This document shows positions 27,301-32,846 of a DNA stretch of 64,000 nt, piece after piece. Numbering within the stretch: the stretch's first letter is position 1; each line of letters begins with the position of its first letter. The notes under the pieces are model-generated. The model was not told the origin of the DNA and searched no databases. It saw only the letters and a program-made list of their open reading frames with translations. Position numbers and translations under genes: made by a program. The stretch lies in NCBI GenBank assembly GCA_018340805.1, contig JACMZG010000008.1, forward strand, positions 11,344,725 through 11,408,724, given 5' to 3'. This DNA comes from Microvelia longipes. Taxonomy: Eukaryota > Arthropoda > Insecta > Hemiptera > Veliidae.

Positions 27301-27335
27301 CCGTTCCTTTTCTTTGATTTGGAAGACGAAGACAT
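975..27335 (-). CDS. RECQ5: RECQ5-like ATP-dependent DNA helicase gene (10 exons, 3' end outside window)
   Basis: RecQ-family 3'-5' DNA helicase. The family unwinds D-loops and forks, and RECQ5 members also bind RNA polymerase II and Rad51; it acts in the nucleus. Exons in transcript order: 27335-27167, 24823-24699, 16245-16081, 15450-15274, 14361-14173, 13157-13052, 10582-10471, 9906-9670, 9192-8992, 1203-975. All junctions are GT/AG and stay in frame for 570 codons. Visible motifs: Walker A TGSGKS (K71), DEAH box (171-174), [31 protein letters not shown] (364-375) and zinc-binding C428, C444, C448, C451. The segment [11 protein letters not shown] followed by a YDE-rich stretch matches the RECQ5-specific linker, which separates it from BLM, WRN and RECQ1. 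The start ATG is at 27335; the upstream in-frame codon is GTG. Exon 10 ends in a GTGAGT donor, so the RNA polymerase II-binding C-terminus must lie left of the window. Confidence 0.93.
1320..2890. repeat. 43-bp minisatellite array
   Basis: About 36 tandem units of about 43 bp, each containing CTCTACTAACCATGG and GTAATATGAACGAGGGG, with many indel variants. It lies in the RECQ5 intron between exons 9 and 10. Long ORFs on the minus strand are by-products of the repeat. Confidence 0.95.
2891..3759. other. AT-rich intron sequence, nothing recognised
   Basis: RECQ5 intron DNA, very AT-rich from 3300 on. No gene, RNA or mobile-element terminus recognised. Confidence 0.5.
3760..4045. mobile_element. 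Palindromic MITE-like element
   Basis: Two arms of about 125 bp face each other. Both read AATGAAGACTTTAGTCC inward, through GAAAGCT and GGGATCCTGAGCTTC, to a tract of runs of A and T. The same arm sequence recurs at 8808-8962 and in part at 47985-48055, so it is a dispersed family. Superfamily unknown. Confidence 0.8.
4293..6541. mobile_element. 2.25-kb fold-back mariner-like element
   Basis: Nearly symmetric inverted arms of about 1 kb (4293-5300 and 5530-6541). The ends read CAGGGTGGTCCAGCTAAG and its complement, each flanked by TA. Inside, on the minus strand at 5345-5398, is a scrap of mariner/IS630-type transposase (SPDLTPRDF). A second nested hairpin around CTGCGGAAATTTG sits at 5220-5335, partly repeated at 5565-5620. 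TA flanks plus the transposase scrap support a Tc1/mariner origin. The matching ORFs in the two arms are not convincing proteins. Confidence 0.8.
5345..5398 (-). pseudogene. Mariner-type transposase remnant
   Basis: An 18-codon stretch reads [18 protein letters not shown], which fits the conserved catalytic-region text of IS630/mariner transposases (typically WPxRSPDLTPxDFFLWG). Reading is lost immediately after F. It identifies the surrounding fold-back element but cannot encode an enzyme. Confidence 0.6.
6542..6668. repeat. (TA)n microsatellite
   Basis: Almost pure TA dinucleotides directly abutting the right end of the fold-back element. Confidence 0.95.
6782..7840 (-). mobile_element. 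Harbinger-like element, complete non-autonomous copy
   Basis: Termini GGCCCGTATTCAAAGACG and its complement, flanked on both sides by TAA (6779-6781 and 7841-7843). A 3-bp TWA duplication is characteristic of PIF/Harbinger. Each arm has a short ATGTTAGGA minisatellite, then about 270-290 bp of arm sequence. The centre carries the start of a Myb/SANT-like ORF (7159-7272, minus). Confidence 0.75.
7159..7272 (-). pseudogene. Truncated Myb/SANT-like ORF of a Harbinger element
   Basis: 37 codons from [20 protein letters not shown], then [17 protein letters not shown] and a stop as it runs into the arm. The pattern FT-x-DQ...L...I..HK..IENKK-D matches the first helix of Myb/SANT-like DNA-binding proteins encoded by Harbinger transposons. 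The rest of the domain and the transposase are missing. Confidence 0.6.
7844..8564. other. RECQ5 intron sequence, nothing recognised
   Basis: AT-rich with a short GTGAGTAGTTAG-like low-complexity stretch near 8060-8140. No gene recognised. Confidence 0.5.
8565..8650. repeat. Small palindrome (hairpin)
   Basis: Arms of about 40 bp containing CAACAGCTTAAA and TTTAAGCTGTTG, meeting at AACAACAATTTTGTT. Possibly a miniature MITE. Confidence 0.7.
8808..8962. mobile_element. Copy of the AATGAAGACTT palindromic family
   Basis: Shares GATGAAGACTTCAGTCC, GAAGCTCAGGATCCCT and GAAAGCTCTTC with 3760-4045 and ends in the complementary GAAGTCTTCAT. More decayed and shorter than the first copy. Confidence 0.65.
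8992..9192 (-). CDS. RECQ5: RECQ5 exon 9 (zinc-binding)
   Basis: Residues 427-494. Carries [13 protein letters not shown] with C-x3-C-x2-C, completing a four-cysteine zinc site, and the RECQ5-type [11 protein letters not shown]. Its donor GTTAGT opens the 7.8-kb intron leading to exon 10. Confidence 0.92.
9670..9906 (-). CDS. RECQ5: RECQ5 exon 8 (motif VI)
   Basis: Residues 348-427. [16 protein letters not shown], then [11 protein letters not shown] with the arginine finger, then the helical start of the zinc-binding domain. Donor GTAAGT, phase 2. Confidence 0.94.
10160..10440 (-). repeat. 5S rRNA-derived dispersed repeat, copy 1
   Basis: On the minus strand 10322-10272 reads GGATCATAATAGTTAAGCGGC and continues to GGGTGGGTGC, matching 5S rRNA around boxes A and C. 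Flanks match the other copies: GAGCTGAAATATGGCACAAGTG on one side, GAGCAAAACGAGTCTGAAG on the other. It lies in the intron between RECQ5 exons 8 and 7. Confidence 0.65.
10471..10582 (-). CDS. RECQ5: RECQ5 exon 7 (motif V)
   Basis: Residues 311-348. [15 protein letters not shown] then [18 protein letters not shown] (motif V). The frame fixes the donor at AG|GTCTGT, two bases into the Arg codon, although a stronger-looking GTAAGG lies five bases upstream. Confidence 0.92.
10735..11100 (-). mobile_element. Probable LINE 3' end fragment
   Basis: The minus strand ends in an AATAAAGATTTTATTTATT-type tail after non-coding AT-rich sequence, like the 3' ends at 18812 and 29560. No coding sequence is left, so the call is tentative. 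Confidence 0.35.
11166..11441. repeat. Inverted pair of Penelope-type termini with hammerhead-like motifs
   Basis: Two arms of about 130 bp mirror each other, from GATTTAGGT through CATCTACATTGACGCGGT to a centre around GTTTTGTAGAGC. Each arm reads CTGAAGATG, then a short potential stem, then GCGAAACGTCGG (plus 11358-11393, minus 11245-11209). A single arm recurs at 47405-47545. This motif style is that of Penelope-like element ends. Confidence 0.7.
11600..11900. other. Very AT-rich intron sequence
   Basis: Mostly TTTAAATT-like runs between the inverted pair and the hAT element. No feature recognised. Confidence 0.6.
12093..12800. mobile_element. hAT-type non-autonomous transposon with perfect target duplication
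   Basis: Termini CAGGCCTGGGCAAACT and its complement, flanked by the 8-bp duplication CTATATAC (12085-12092, 12801-12808). An 8-bp duplication with CAG...CTG ends is characteristic of hAT. The subterminal regions are unusually GC-rich (CGGCCCGCGGGCC) against an AT-rich interior. No transposase was recognised in the 708 bp. Confidence 0.9.
13052..13157 (-). CDS. RECQ5: RECQ5 exon 6 (motif IV)
   Basis: Residues 276-310. [17 protein letters not shown] is motif IV; the exon ends LPYHA plus one base (phase 1). Acceptor TTTTAG, donor GTAGGA. Confidence 0.93.
13158..14172. other. RECQ5 intron between exons 6 and 5, nothing recognised
   Basis: AT-rich sequence without an identifiable repeat terminus or gene. 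Confidence 0.5.
14173..14361 (-). CDS. RECQ5: RECQ5 exon 5
   Basis: Residues 213-275. [15 protein letters not shown] and [14 protein letters not shown] match the RECQ5 link between the two RecA-like lobes. Acceptor CACCAG, donor GTTAGT. Confidence 0.92.
14362..15273. other. RECQ5 intron between exons 5 and 4, nothing recognised
   Basis: AT-rich sequence; no feature recognised. Confidence 0.5.
15274..15450 (-). CDS. RECQ5: RECQ5 exon 4 (DEAH box)
   Basis: Residues 154-212. Contains [19 protein letters not shown] (motif II with the aromatic-rich loop) and [10 protein letters not shown] (motif III). Donor GTAACG, phase 0. Confidence 0.95.
15451..16080. other. RECQ5 intron between exons 4 and 3
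   Basis: AT-rich; contains a short (CA)n run near 15843. Nothing else recognised. Confidence 0.5.
16081..16245 (-). CDS. RECQ5: RECQ5 exon 3
   Basis: Residues 99-153, starting [18 protein letters not shown] and [11 protein letters not shown] are characteristic RECQ5 motif Ib/Ic text. Acceptor CATAG, donor GTATTT, both junctions phase 0. Confidence 0.93.
16246..16984. other. Start of the 8.4-kb RECQ5 intron, nothing recognised
   Basis: Unassigned sequence with a locally purine-rich stretch (16500-16700) that has no visible coding content. Confidence 0.45.
17030..17230 (+). repeat. Penelope-type terminus fragment with degenerate hammerhead-like motif
   Basis: A C-rich stretch (CACCTACCCCTTCCTCCTAC) leads into CTGAAGATGAC at 17142 and CGATACCGGTC, the layout seen at Penelope-like element ends. 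The GAAA part of the motif has decayed to GATA. Confidence 0.4.
17290..17800. repeat. 20-bp minisatellite interrupted by a TA-rich tract
   Basis: Units of ATTCTGAAACTGATCTAGGT occur about nine times before 17470 and again at 17680-17800. Between them is a TATATAGTATAC-type tract that looks like a microsatellite born inside the array. Confidence 0.9.
18228..18316. repeat. (TA)n microsatellite
   Basis: Long pure TA run next to a short CACACA stretch. Confidence 0.95.
18762..18812. repeat. Left remnant of the 163-bp satellite
   Basis: GTTGACGCAC...GATTTTGACATATGAGGACTTTTTGGATTT matches the end of a satellite unit at 23266-23820. The LINE therefore interrupts the array. Confidence 0.65.
18979..19213. 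mobile_element. Decayed copy of the CATAGAGATAT MITE family
   Basis: ACATAGAGATATTTCACTAGAG at one end and TTTTAGTAATAATCTCAATG at the other match the ends of 28780-29099. Nested in the LINE 3' UTR, so it is younger than that insertion. Confidence 0.6.
19350..20112 (-). pseudogene. LINE ORF2 C-terminal region
   Basis: [19 protein letters not shown] is post-catalytic LINE text, and [16 protein letters not shown] and [15 protein letters not shown] follow. The part at 19658-19350 reads [19 protein letters not shown] and then [18 protein letters not shown] frame change near 19665 separates the two parts. Confidence 0.75.
20110..21100 (-). pseudogene. LINE ORF2 reverse transcriptase domain, broken
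   Basis: Pieces in several frames: [58 protein letters not shown] and, at the catalytic loop, MFCDDTVL. The usual loop is [F/Y]ADD, so alanine is replaced by cysteine here. Frameshifts between motifs make it inactive. Confidence 0.8.
21650..22351 (-). pseudogene. LINE ORF2 apurinic-type endonuclease domain
   Basis: Begins [16 protein letters not shown]. Shows endonuclease motifs: [15 protein letters not shown] (N site), VLGECWL (E site), [25 protein letters not shown] (GD-N) and CIDHIFSS (DH). The frame shifts near 21600, so the domain no longer connects to the reverse transcriptase. Confidence 0.8.
22477..23265 (-). pseudogene. LINE ORF1 (coiled-coil RNA-binding protein), 5'-truncated
   Basis: About 260 codons to a stop. 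A predicted coiled coil ([18 protein letters not shown]) is followed by the LINE ORF1 signature [17 protein letters not shown], then [20 protein letters not shown]. An internal ATG at 23190 allows a 237-residue reading, but the frame continues upstream to the truncation point. In these elements ORF1 binds the element RNA. Confidence 0.75.
23266..23820. repeat. 163-bp satellite, about 3.4 tandem units
   Basis: Units start near 23271, 23434, 23596 and 23761 (periods 163, 162 and 165). Conserved blocks are TCTTATGCTCG, TCAAATTCGACATTCCTACGCT and CCTACAGCCTAAACTACTGAA. Confidence 0.85.
23940..24565. mobile_element. Fold-back element of 626 bp
   Basis: Arms of about 190 bp read ATCTTACAAAAAACCACTTA inward through AACTCCCTGC, GGAAACGGTCATTGG and CTTCTTCTCCTTGGCGG. 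The centre (about 24130-24340) is unrelated AT-rich DNA. No transposase, and no obvious target duplication. Confidence 0.8.
24699..24823 (-). CDS. RECQ5: RECQ5 exon 2 (Walker A)
   Basis: Residues 57-98. Contains [19 protein letters not shown] (motif I, ATP binding) and [11 protein letters not shown] (motif Ia). Acceptor TGTGTAG, donor GTAAAT; completes the codon split at exon 1 and ends in phase 0. Confidence 0.93.
24824..25636. other. RECQ5 first intron, nothing recognised
   Basis: AT-rich intron DNA without a recognised feature. Confidence 0.45.
25637..26925. mobile_element. Inverted-repeat-flanked segment of 1.3 kb
   Basis: GTAGAAATTCATACAGTAGG at the left and its complement at the right (26890-26925) form arms of about 45 bp that also include GGGACACAGTG. 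The interior has no recognised gene and contains a copy of the small CAGTCTATTG MITE. Superfamily uncertain. Confidence 0.5.
25882..25940. mobile_element. Truncated copy of the CAGTCTATTG mini-MITE
   Basis: CAGTCCATTGTTTAG and GGTCATAAGCATTTTGG match the complement of the 92-bp element at 33943-34034. Confidence 0.6.
27167..27335 (-). CDS. RECQ5: RECQ5 exon 1
   Basis: Residues 1-56, from ATG at 27333-27335. A Ser/Lys-rich start is followed by the RecQ-type N-terminal segment ([19 protein letters not shown]). A GTAAGA donor follows and the exon leaves phase 1. Confidence 0.88.
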
Positions 27336-28740
27336 TTTCACAAATCAATCTAACCAACCAAACACAATATTCATTAAATCCAAACAAAATAAAACAAAAT
27401 TGAAACAAAATAAAGGACGAAATGAACAAAAGATCACAAAATCATTTGGCACATTTTTTTCAAAACAAACAACAACTTGTGTGTGGCTTTCAGCTGTTTA
27501 ATCTATCCCCTCCCCACAGAAAAGTTTTTTTCTCGAACCCTTTCAACAAATTTTAATGATATTAACAAAATTGAATTTGTATTGTATTCAATCAATTTTA
27601 CACTTCAGTTACTTCAGTACATTTAAAAAAAAAGAAAGGAAAAAGCTAATTTTCAAATTTTAGGGTGAAAGTTGAGAAAGTTTGTTTTAGAATAAATTTA
27701 CTTGAGCATTCAAGAAAAGTACGTTTTCGCCCTCGAAAAATAGAAAAAGAAAAAGATTATTTCCCGGCCCTTTGGGTTGCAAATTAAAAATTTAAAGTGT
27801 TAATAATTGTTTTATGTGTAATTTAATCATTTTTATTTGTTGTAATTTAGGTATTTGTTTTAATAATAACTTGGGGTAAGATTTTAACTTACTTAAGTTT
27901 TTTAACTTTTTCTCTACTTTTCCAGTGACTGCTGTATTTTATCTTGAAGTCATTTGGAGTGGGGAAAATTCTATGACTTTAGTGTACATATAGTAGTAAC
28001 GACATGAGAGGCTGATGATTACCGTTGGGACGTCAAAACGTCGGCCAGTGTCTAGAGAAAAAATTGTTTGCTATAAGGCTACTTTGATGTTACATTTAGT
28101 ACGTTCACACACTTCTAAATTCACGGATCGTATTTAGTACGATATCTAAATATGGTAACGTACGCTGTATGAATAATGCGGAGGGAATCCAGTCGGATAC
28201 ACTAGAATAAGGAGATTGAATCTAAATGTATCCCCCTGTATGTAAATTCAGAGATGATCTTATTTAACGGATAACCTTCTCATCGAAACTATTACTTTCA
28301 CTTAAATATTACTGTTTTTCATCAAATAACTTTTGAAGTATTATTTTCTTAATAACTTTATTATTATCCAAATAAATCACGATTTAAATAATTCTATTTT
28401 TTGTTTTAAACTTCTTGATAACCAAAAGTGAACCTTCACCATAAAAGACGCGATGTTTTTGTGGGATCAGTTATTACGAAATATCACTCAATCAACTAAA
28501 CAAATACAGTGCAAGAACCATATCGTATTAAATGTGTATGAAGTACGATCACCTGTTAAAATACACTGTGTGTTGTTCATAGTAACTGTTGCCAACACAT
28601 TGTTATATTTTAACTCACAGTTATAATCAGTTGACATTGTGAGAAAATTTTGTGAGGGAGCCAATGAGGTCAGTACTGGATGTTAAAACACACCCACAAT
28701 TTTATATCAGGCCATCCTTATTGGTTTATTAACACATTTT
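27336..28740. other. RECQ5 upstream region
   Basis: Contains the presumed RECQ5 promoter just right of 27335 (no TATA box assigned) and, farther out, unassigned sequence. A Penelope-type motif lies at 28012-28045. The still-missing first exon of the ECHDC3-like gene could be anywhere from here to 32730. Confidence 0.4.
28012..28045 (+). repeat. Penelope-type motif CTGATGAT...AAAACGTCGG
   Basis: CTGATGATTACC, a short loop, then GACGTCAAAACGTCGGCC. Layout resembles the hammerhead-like motif at 57379 but stem II is poor and GAAA has become AAAA. Confidence 0.35.
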
Positions 28741-28779
28741 CCCGCCCTGTCATCTTATTTTAATTGTGTGCTATACTAT

Positions 28780-29099
28780 CATAGAGATATATACTAGAGG
28801 GGGCATGTCGTATCTTAATACATTGAGAGGCCTGAAACATCTTTTTCGGGCTCTCAGAGGCTCTGTGTAACCTCATTGAAACCTCCTTCTAGAGTAAGTT
28901 AAGGTTAAAATAAAACAATTGTTTTTGGCTTCCCGAACATTATCTGTGTTTTAATATGTATTTAAACGTTCTTTAATATACGTTACTGTAATTTTGTTCT
29001 GTTTATTTGATTATTATTGAAAGTCGAAGATAGTCAGGTTATTTTTTCGATGTTTCAAAATTCAACTAATGGGACCCCTCTAGTAATAATATCTCTATG
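28780..29099. mobile_element. MITE with CATAGAGATAT ends, 320 bp
   Basis: Ends CATAGAGATATATACTAGAGG and CCTCTAGTAATAATATCTCTATG are imperfect inverted repeats. Related copies are at 33644-34052 and 18979-19213. Confidence 0.75.
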
Positions 29100-29556
29100 T
29101 ATACTATAGTTTATGCAAATGATATGTTGTCTGTCATTGATTAGGTTGTTTTGTGTGACGAAGTGAATCTGACCGAAATACCTACCAAACAATGACAATA
29201 ATAACGGCCTTCAGCCTTTACAGGTCTTGCTGTTTCACCTTAGCCTAAGGCAAATTGGCACAAATGACAACATGATGCTAACTATATCTGTGGCTAGTAC
29301 AGTTCTAACAAATTGACATAGGCAGCTTGTTTTCACTAAGAACTTATAATTTTTTCTTCTTACCTGGCTCTATGTGGTTCTTACTTTTGTTTACAGCTGG
29401 TTGGCTTGGTAATAGTCTTGGTGATATGCTTGCAACTGGCTACTAGATATTTACATTAACTACTAATAATGTTATCTTCAAGCTTAAAGTTATTTCAGGT
29501 AAATAATTAGTGTGAGTTTCAGGATACAGTTGCTAGGAATATTTTCAAGTCGGAGA

Positions 29557-30690
29557 CTTTTTTTTTTTTTTAAATCAAGCTTTATTTTACCAAATTTTAC
29601 AATATTATAAAATACATATATATATATAAATACAATAATACAATATAGTACAAGTTTACAAAAATATATTGGTTCTTTTTACCAACAATTGTTATTTATT
29701 TACACAAATGAAAAAATTTGGCAAACCCACCGGGAAGTCCGTGTGTGGGAAGTCATTAAAATTTATCTTTTTAGGCTATAGGTGCACTGGTAAAAAAAAA
29801 CAGTGAAAAGAAATAAAAAGAATAAAAAAAAGTATAAACATATATACATAAAATACAATTATTAAATACAAAGATCTTAACTTATAGCTTTTAGTCTTAA
29901 CAGTTTAAAAAAAAAACACTACATAAGAGAGAGTAGTAAAAATACTATTAGGTTTAAATGAAATAATAAAAATAAAATTAAAAAAAAGTTAAAAAATAAT
30001 AAAAATTAAAGAAAAGTTAATAAATAATTATATTTAAAATGAATAAATCCTCTGTTTCTAAATTTATTGCATACATATTATTCTTTTTTACAGTTTATTA
30101 TAAGTGAGATAAAATGGATAAAAAAGTAAAAAATGAAGTGAGATAAAAAAGATAATAATTTGTGCAATTATACAAATAATTAGAGTTTAAGAAAAGTGAT
30201 TTTTAGTATTAGTTTTTATTGATTTTTTTTTTAATACGTTTTTTGTTTTGTTATTATTTTATTAAGTTATGATTATCTTTTCTTTAATGGTTGATAGTAA
30301 GTTATTTTAAATTCTATACTCTGACTAATTTTAAACTCTAGATTTAAATTACAAGGATGAGTTGCTCCTGCTGGCAACCAATTTTTTATATTTTTCTTAA
30401 ATTTCAATATCTTTTTCTCTAATTTCTTTTGGGACAGAATTGTACAATTTAATACCTTACAATAAATGGAGTTATTTTTATTTCTTGTGACATGGTTCTA
30501 CCACATAATTGTGTTTTTGATATCTGGTTGGATATGTGTTTTGAGACGGAACATTGTCATAATTTTTGTGAATATAACTACAAACTTGTTTGAAATAAAG
30601 TTGGTTAACTGACAGAAGTTGAGATTCTTTAAACAGTTGAAGTGTAGGGAAATCCTTTCTTTTCCTCATCATAATTTTAATAATAGATTT
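29557..30690 (-). mobile_element. 5'-truncated LINE, C-terminus and 3' UTR only
   Basis: Poly(A) side at 29557 (run of T on plus). The minus strand codes KDFPTLQLFKESQLLSVNQ and YFKQVCSYIHKN, then NTYPTRY, text typical of the C-terminal part of CR1/Jockey ORF2. Frames are broken after 30478. A long AT-rich 3' UTR follows. Confidence 0.75.
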
Positions 30691-30816
30691 TTGATTTACA
30701 AATCAAAATTACTTACCAACTTACCAATATGTAAGGTGATATTCCTATGTAAAAACATAATGTATATGCAAATAAATAAAATATTAAGTTAAGAACTTAA
30801 AAATAATTCTGGTGCG

Positions 30817-31209
30817 GATGTCCGAAAGCTGGGCAAATTTTCTTTGAAATTTGTGCTTTCTTGCTTATCAATCCAATTGTTGCTTAATTTTTCAGTATAT
30901 ATTTAACCTGAGCAGTAGTGTTCCATGTTAATTAATTTTTTTGAGTTTTTTTTATAGAAAATGCACTAAACAGTAGCACAAACTGAGCTTCAAATGAGTG
31001 CAAATAATGCTGTGTCATGTTAGTGAATAATCCACGGGATAAATATGCCCATTTTCTTTGAAAAATTAAAAAAAAATGAAATAACAAGTAGTGACGCTAC
31101 TACTCGTGTTATTAAATATAATATGTTATATGCCAAAAAATTAAGTATAAGTTGGATTAATTAGCAAGAAAGCACGCATTTAAAAGAAAATTCACTCAGC
31201 TTGCAGATC
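30817..31209. mobile_element. MITE-like inverted repeat, 393 bp
   Basis: Arms of about 100 bp at roughly 75% symmetry: GAAAGCTGGGCAAATTTTCTTTG and GTGCTTTCTTGC face their complements at 31160-31209. The single-arm sequence recurs at 47600-47890. Confidence 0.6.
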
Positions 31210-31702
31210 ATATATTGTTAGTCTAATTGCAAATTAAATAAAATTAATGAAAGTTGGTAACAATAATTAAAGAGTTTATTCAAGAAATTATCATTATATA
31301 ATTTCAGCATAATCAGACCATACTAAGTAGCCAACAAATTATCATTGAAAAAATAATTCTTACTAAGGGATTCCTATAGGCTGAATGGTTTAAAATTAGT
31401 TTTAGATATGCTGAGGTGCCAATATTTGTTATGCTCATTGCTAGCAGCTAAGTGAAAACAAAAGATAATAAACAAGAACAATTTGGTGGAAGGCCCATTA
31501 AACATTGATGGGCAACTCAATGATTTTACTGTTTTTCCAAGTATGACAAATTGAAGAGGTAAAATATGAAGAGCTATTAAAAGGATATTCATGGCTATTC
31601 GACCTTTAGATATAAATTTATCAATCAAAATATATATTTATTTATGGGATAGTTTATTTTATTTTTTTTTTGCAAATTTGGTTTTCATCTGTCAAATGAT
31701 GT

Positions 31703-31710
31703 TGACGTCA
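31703..31710. promoter_or_regulatory. CRE-like palindrome TGACGTCA
   Basis: A perfect CREB/ATF consensus followed by TTGACG. It could mark a promoter for the ECHDC3-like gene, but an 8-bp match by itself is weak evidence. Confidence 0.2.
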
Positions 31711-31892
31711 TTGACGTTTCACCTCAAAAATATCAAATTAATTAAAGATTTACCATAACAATGAAGTTTATTTCAAGCATTCTTTAAGTAATTGAATTTA
31801 ATAAAAATTAAGCTATTCAAAAGTGACATTCTAAGGATAAGCAAAACATGTCTGAAGTTGTGATGCAAAATACCTGATTTTTTAACACAAGA

Positions 31893-31965
31893 ATATTTTA
31901 TTTTTTAAATTTATTAGGAATATCAATGGTGTAGTCTCTAGATAAAGCAGTCTACAAGGATAAAT
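31893..31965 (+). pseudogene. Decayed duplicate of the ECHDC3 exon at 35826
   Basis: AAATTTATTAGGAATATCAATGG and AGTCTCTAGATAAAGCAGTC align with exon 35826-35961 and its upstream intron (AAGAATATTATATTTTCAG there). The acceptor AG is lost and in-frame stops are present, so it cannot be used. It lies upstream of the exon at 32731. Confidence 0.65.
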
Positions 31966-32079
31966 ACAAGGATTTTTAATACTTACGTTTTTAATTCATA
32001 CAATTAATTACTATTATTTTAAAATAAATTAAGAATGCTTGATGATGATAATAAAGTAATGATCTCTTCAATAATAGAT

Positions 32080-32400
32080 CTTAGTTCTTTCTTATTTTTT
32101 AGTAAATTTTATGTATTTTTTTAATGTTTTATTTGGGTGTTGATTTTTTTTTATCATCAAGAACTGTTGGTTTTTTTATTTTTTTTTCTACCTAGATGTT
32201 TGTCTATTTTGTTCTACTTCTACATATATATATATTTTTCCTTTTCTCTTCCGCTATAATCAATCTCATAACTCATTGTTATTAATATCTGTCATACCCC
32301 ACATAGAGGTCCATATGGAACTTGTGGGATTGCTGTGGATTATATGTCTTATTTTATGTTATTCATATTAGCAATATTAAAGTGTTTTTTGAATTGAATT
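32080..32400 (+). mobile_element. Probable LINE 3' UTR fragment
   Basis: A T-rich stretch, CATATGGAACTTGTGGGATTG, then a tail TTTGAATTGAATTGAA. A similar CTTGTGGGATTG block is at 53980. No coding part is present. Confidence 0.35.
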
Positions 32401-32730
32401 GAAAATACCACCCTTACGACACAAGGCTTCAGAGCCTTCTTGTGAGGGGTAATTTTAAAATTTCATACTCTTGAAAATTTAATGTATATATTGTGTTATT
32501 GAAATAATAAATACGAGCTTGTTTAAATCTTGTTCATTTTTATTAACTTAATTTTTAACTAATTTCATATATAATTCATATATAAATTTTAACTTTTTAT
32601 TAAATTAATTTCTCACAGTCCATTAAACTTAAATTAAATTTGTTAAAAAGCAGTTTTGACTAATTTTATCATAAAACAATACTTACGAGGCTGTTTTACC
32701 ATCTAGTTGTTATTACCTTTCCTGTTGCAG

Positions 32731-32846
32731 GTGACAAGCAGAATATGCTCTTATTATGCAGCCAGCAAAAGATATTCTCATGATTGTATCAGAGTTAGTG
32801 ACACTGGTGGAGTAAGAAGAATAACTCTAATTGACACTAAAACAAG
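32731..32846 (+). CDS. ECHDC3: ECHDC3 exon (first visible)
   Basis: Acceptor CCTGTTGCAG. Reads VTSRICSYYAASKRYSH, then IRVSDTGGVRRITLIDTKT, with no Met; phase 0 at the start, so an upstream coding exon is required. The donor AAG|GTCCTT is weak, but the frame joins perfectly to 35826. Confidence 0.75.

Noticed and set aside
31761..31787. Candidate first exon of ECHDC3 (MKFISSIL after a CRE-like site)
   Set aside because: The frame hits TAA before the possible GTAATT donor, so it cannot splice in phase 0 to 32731.
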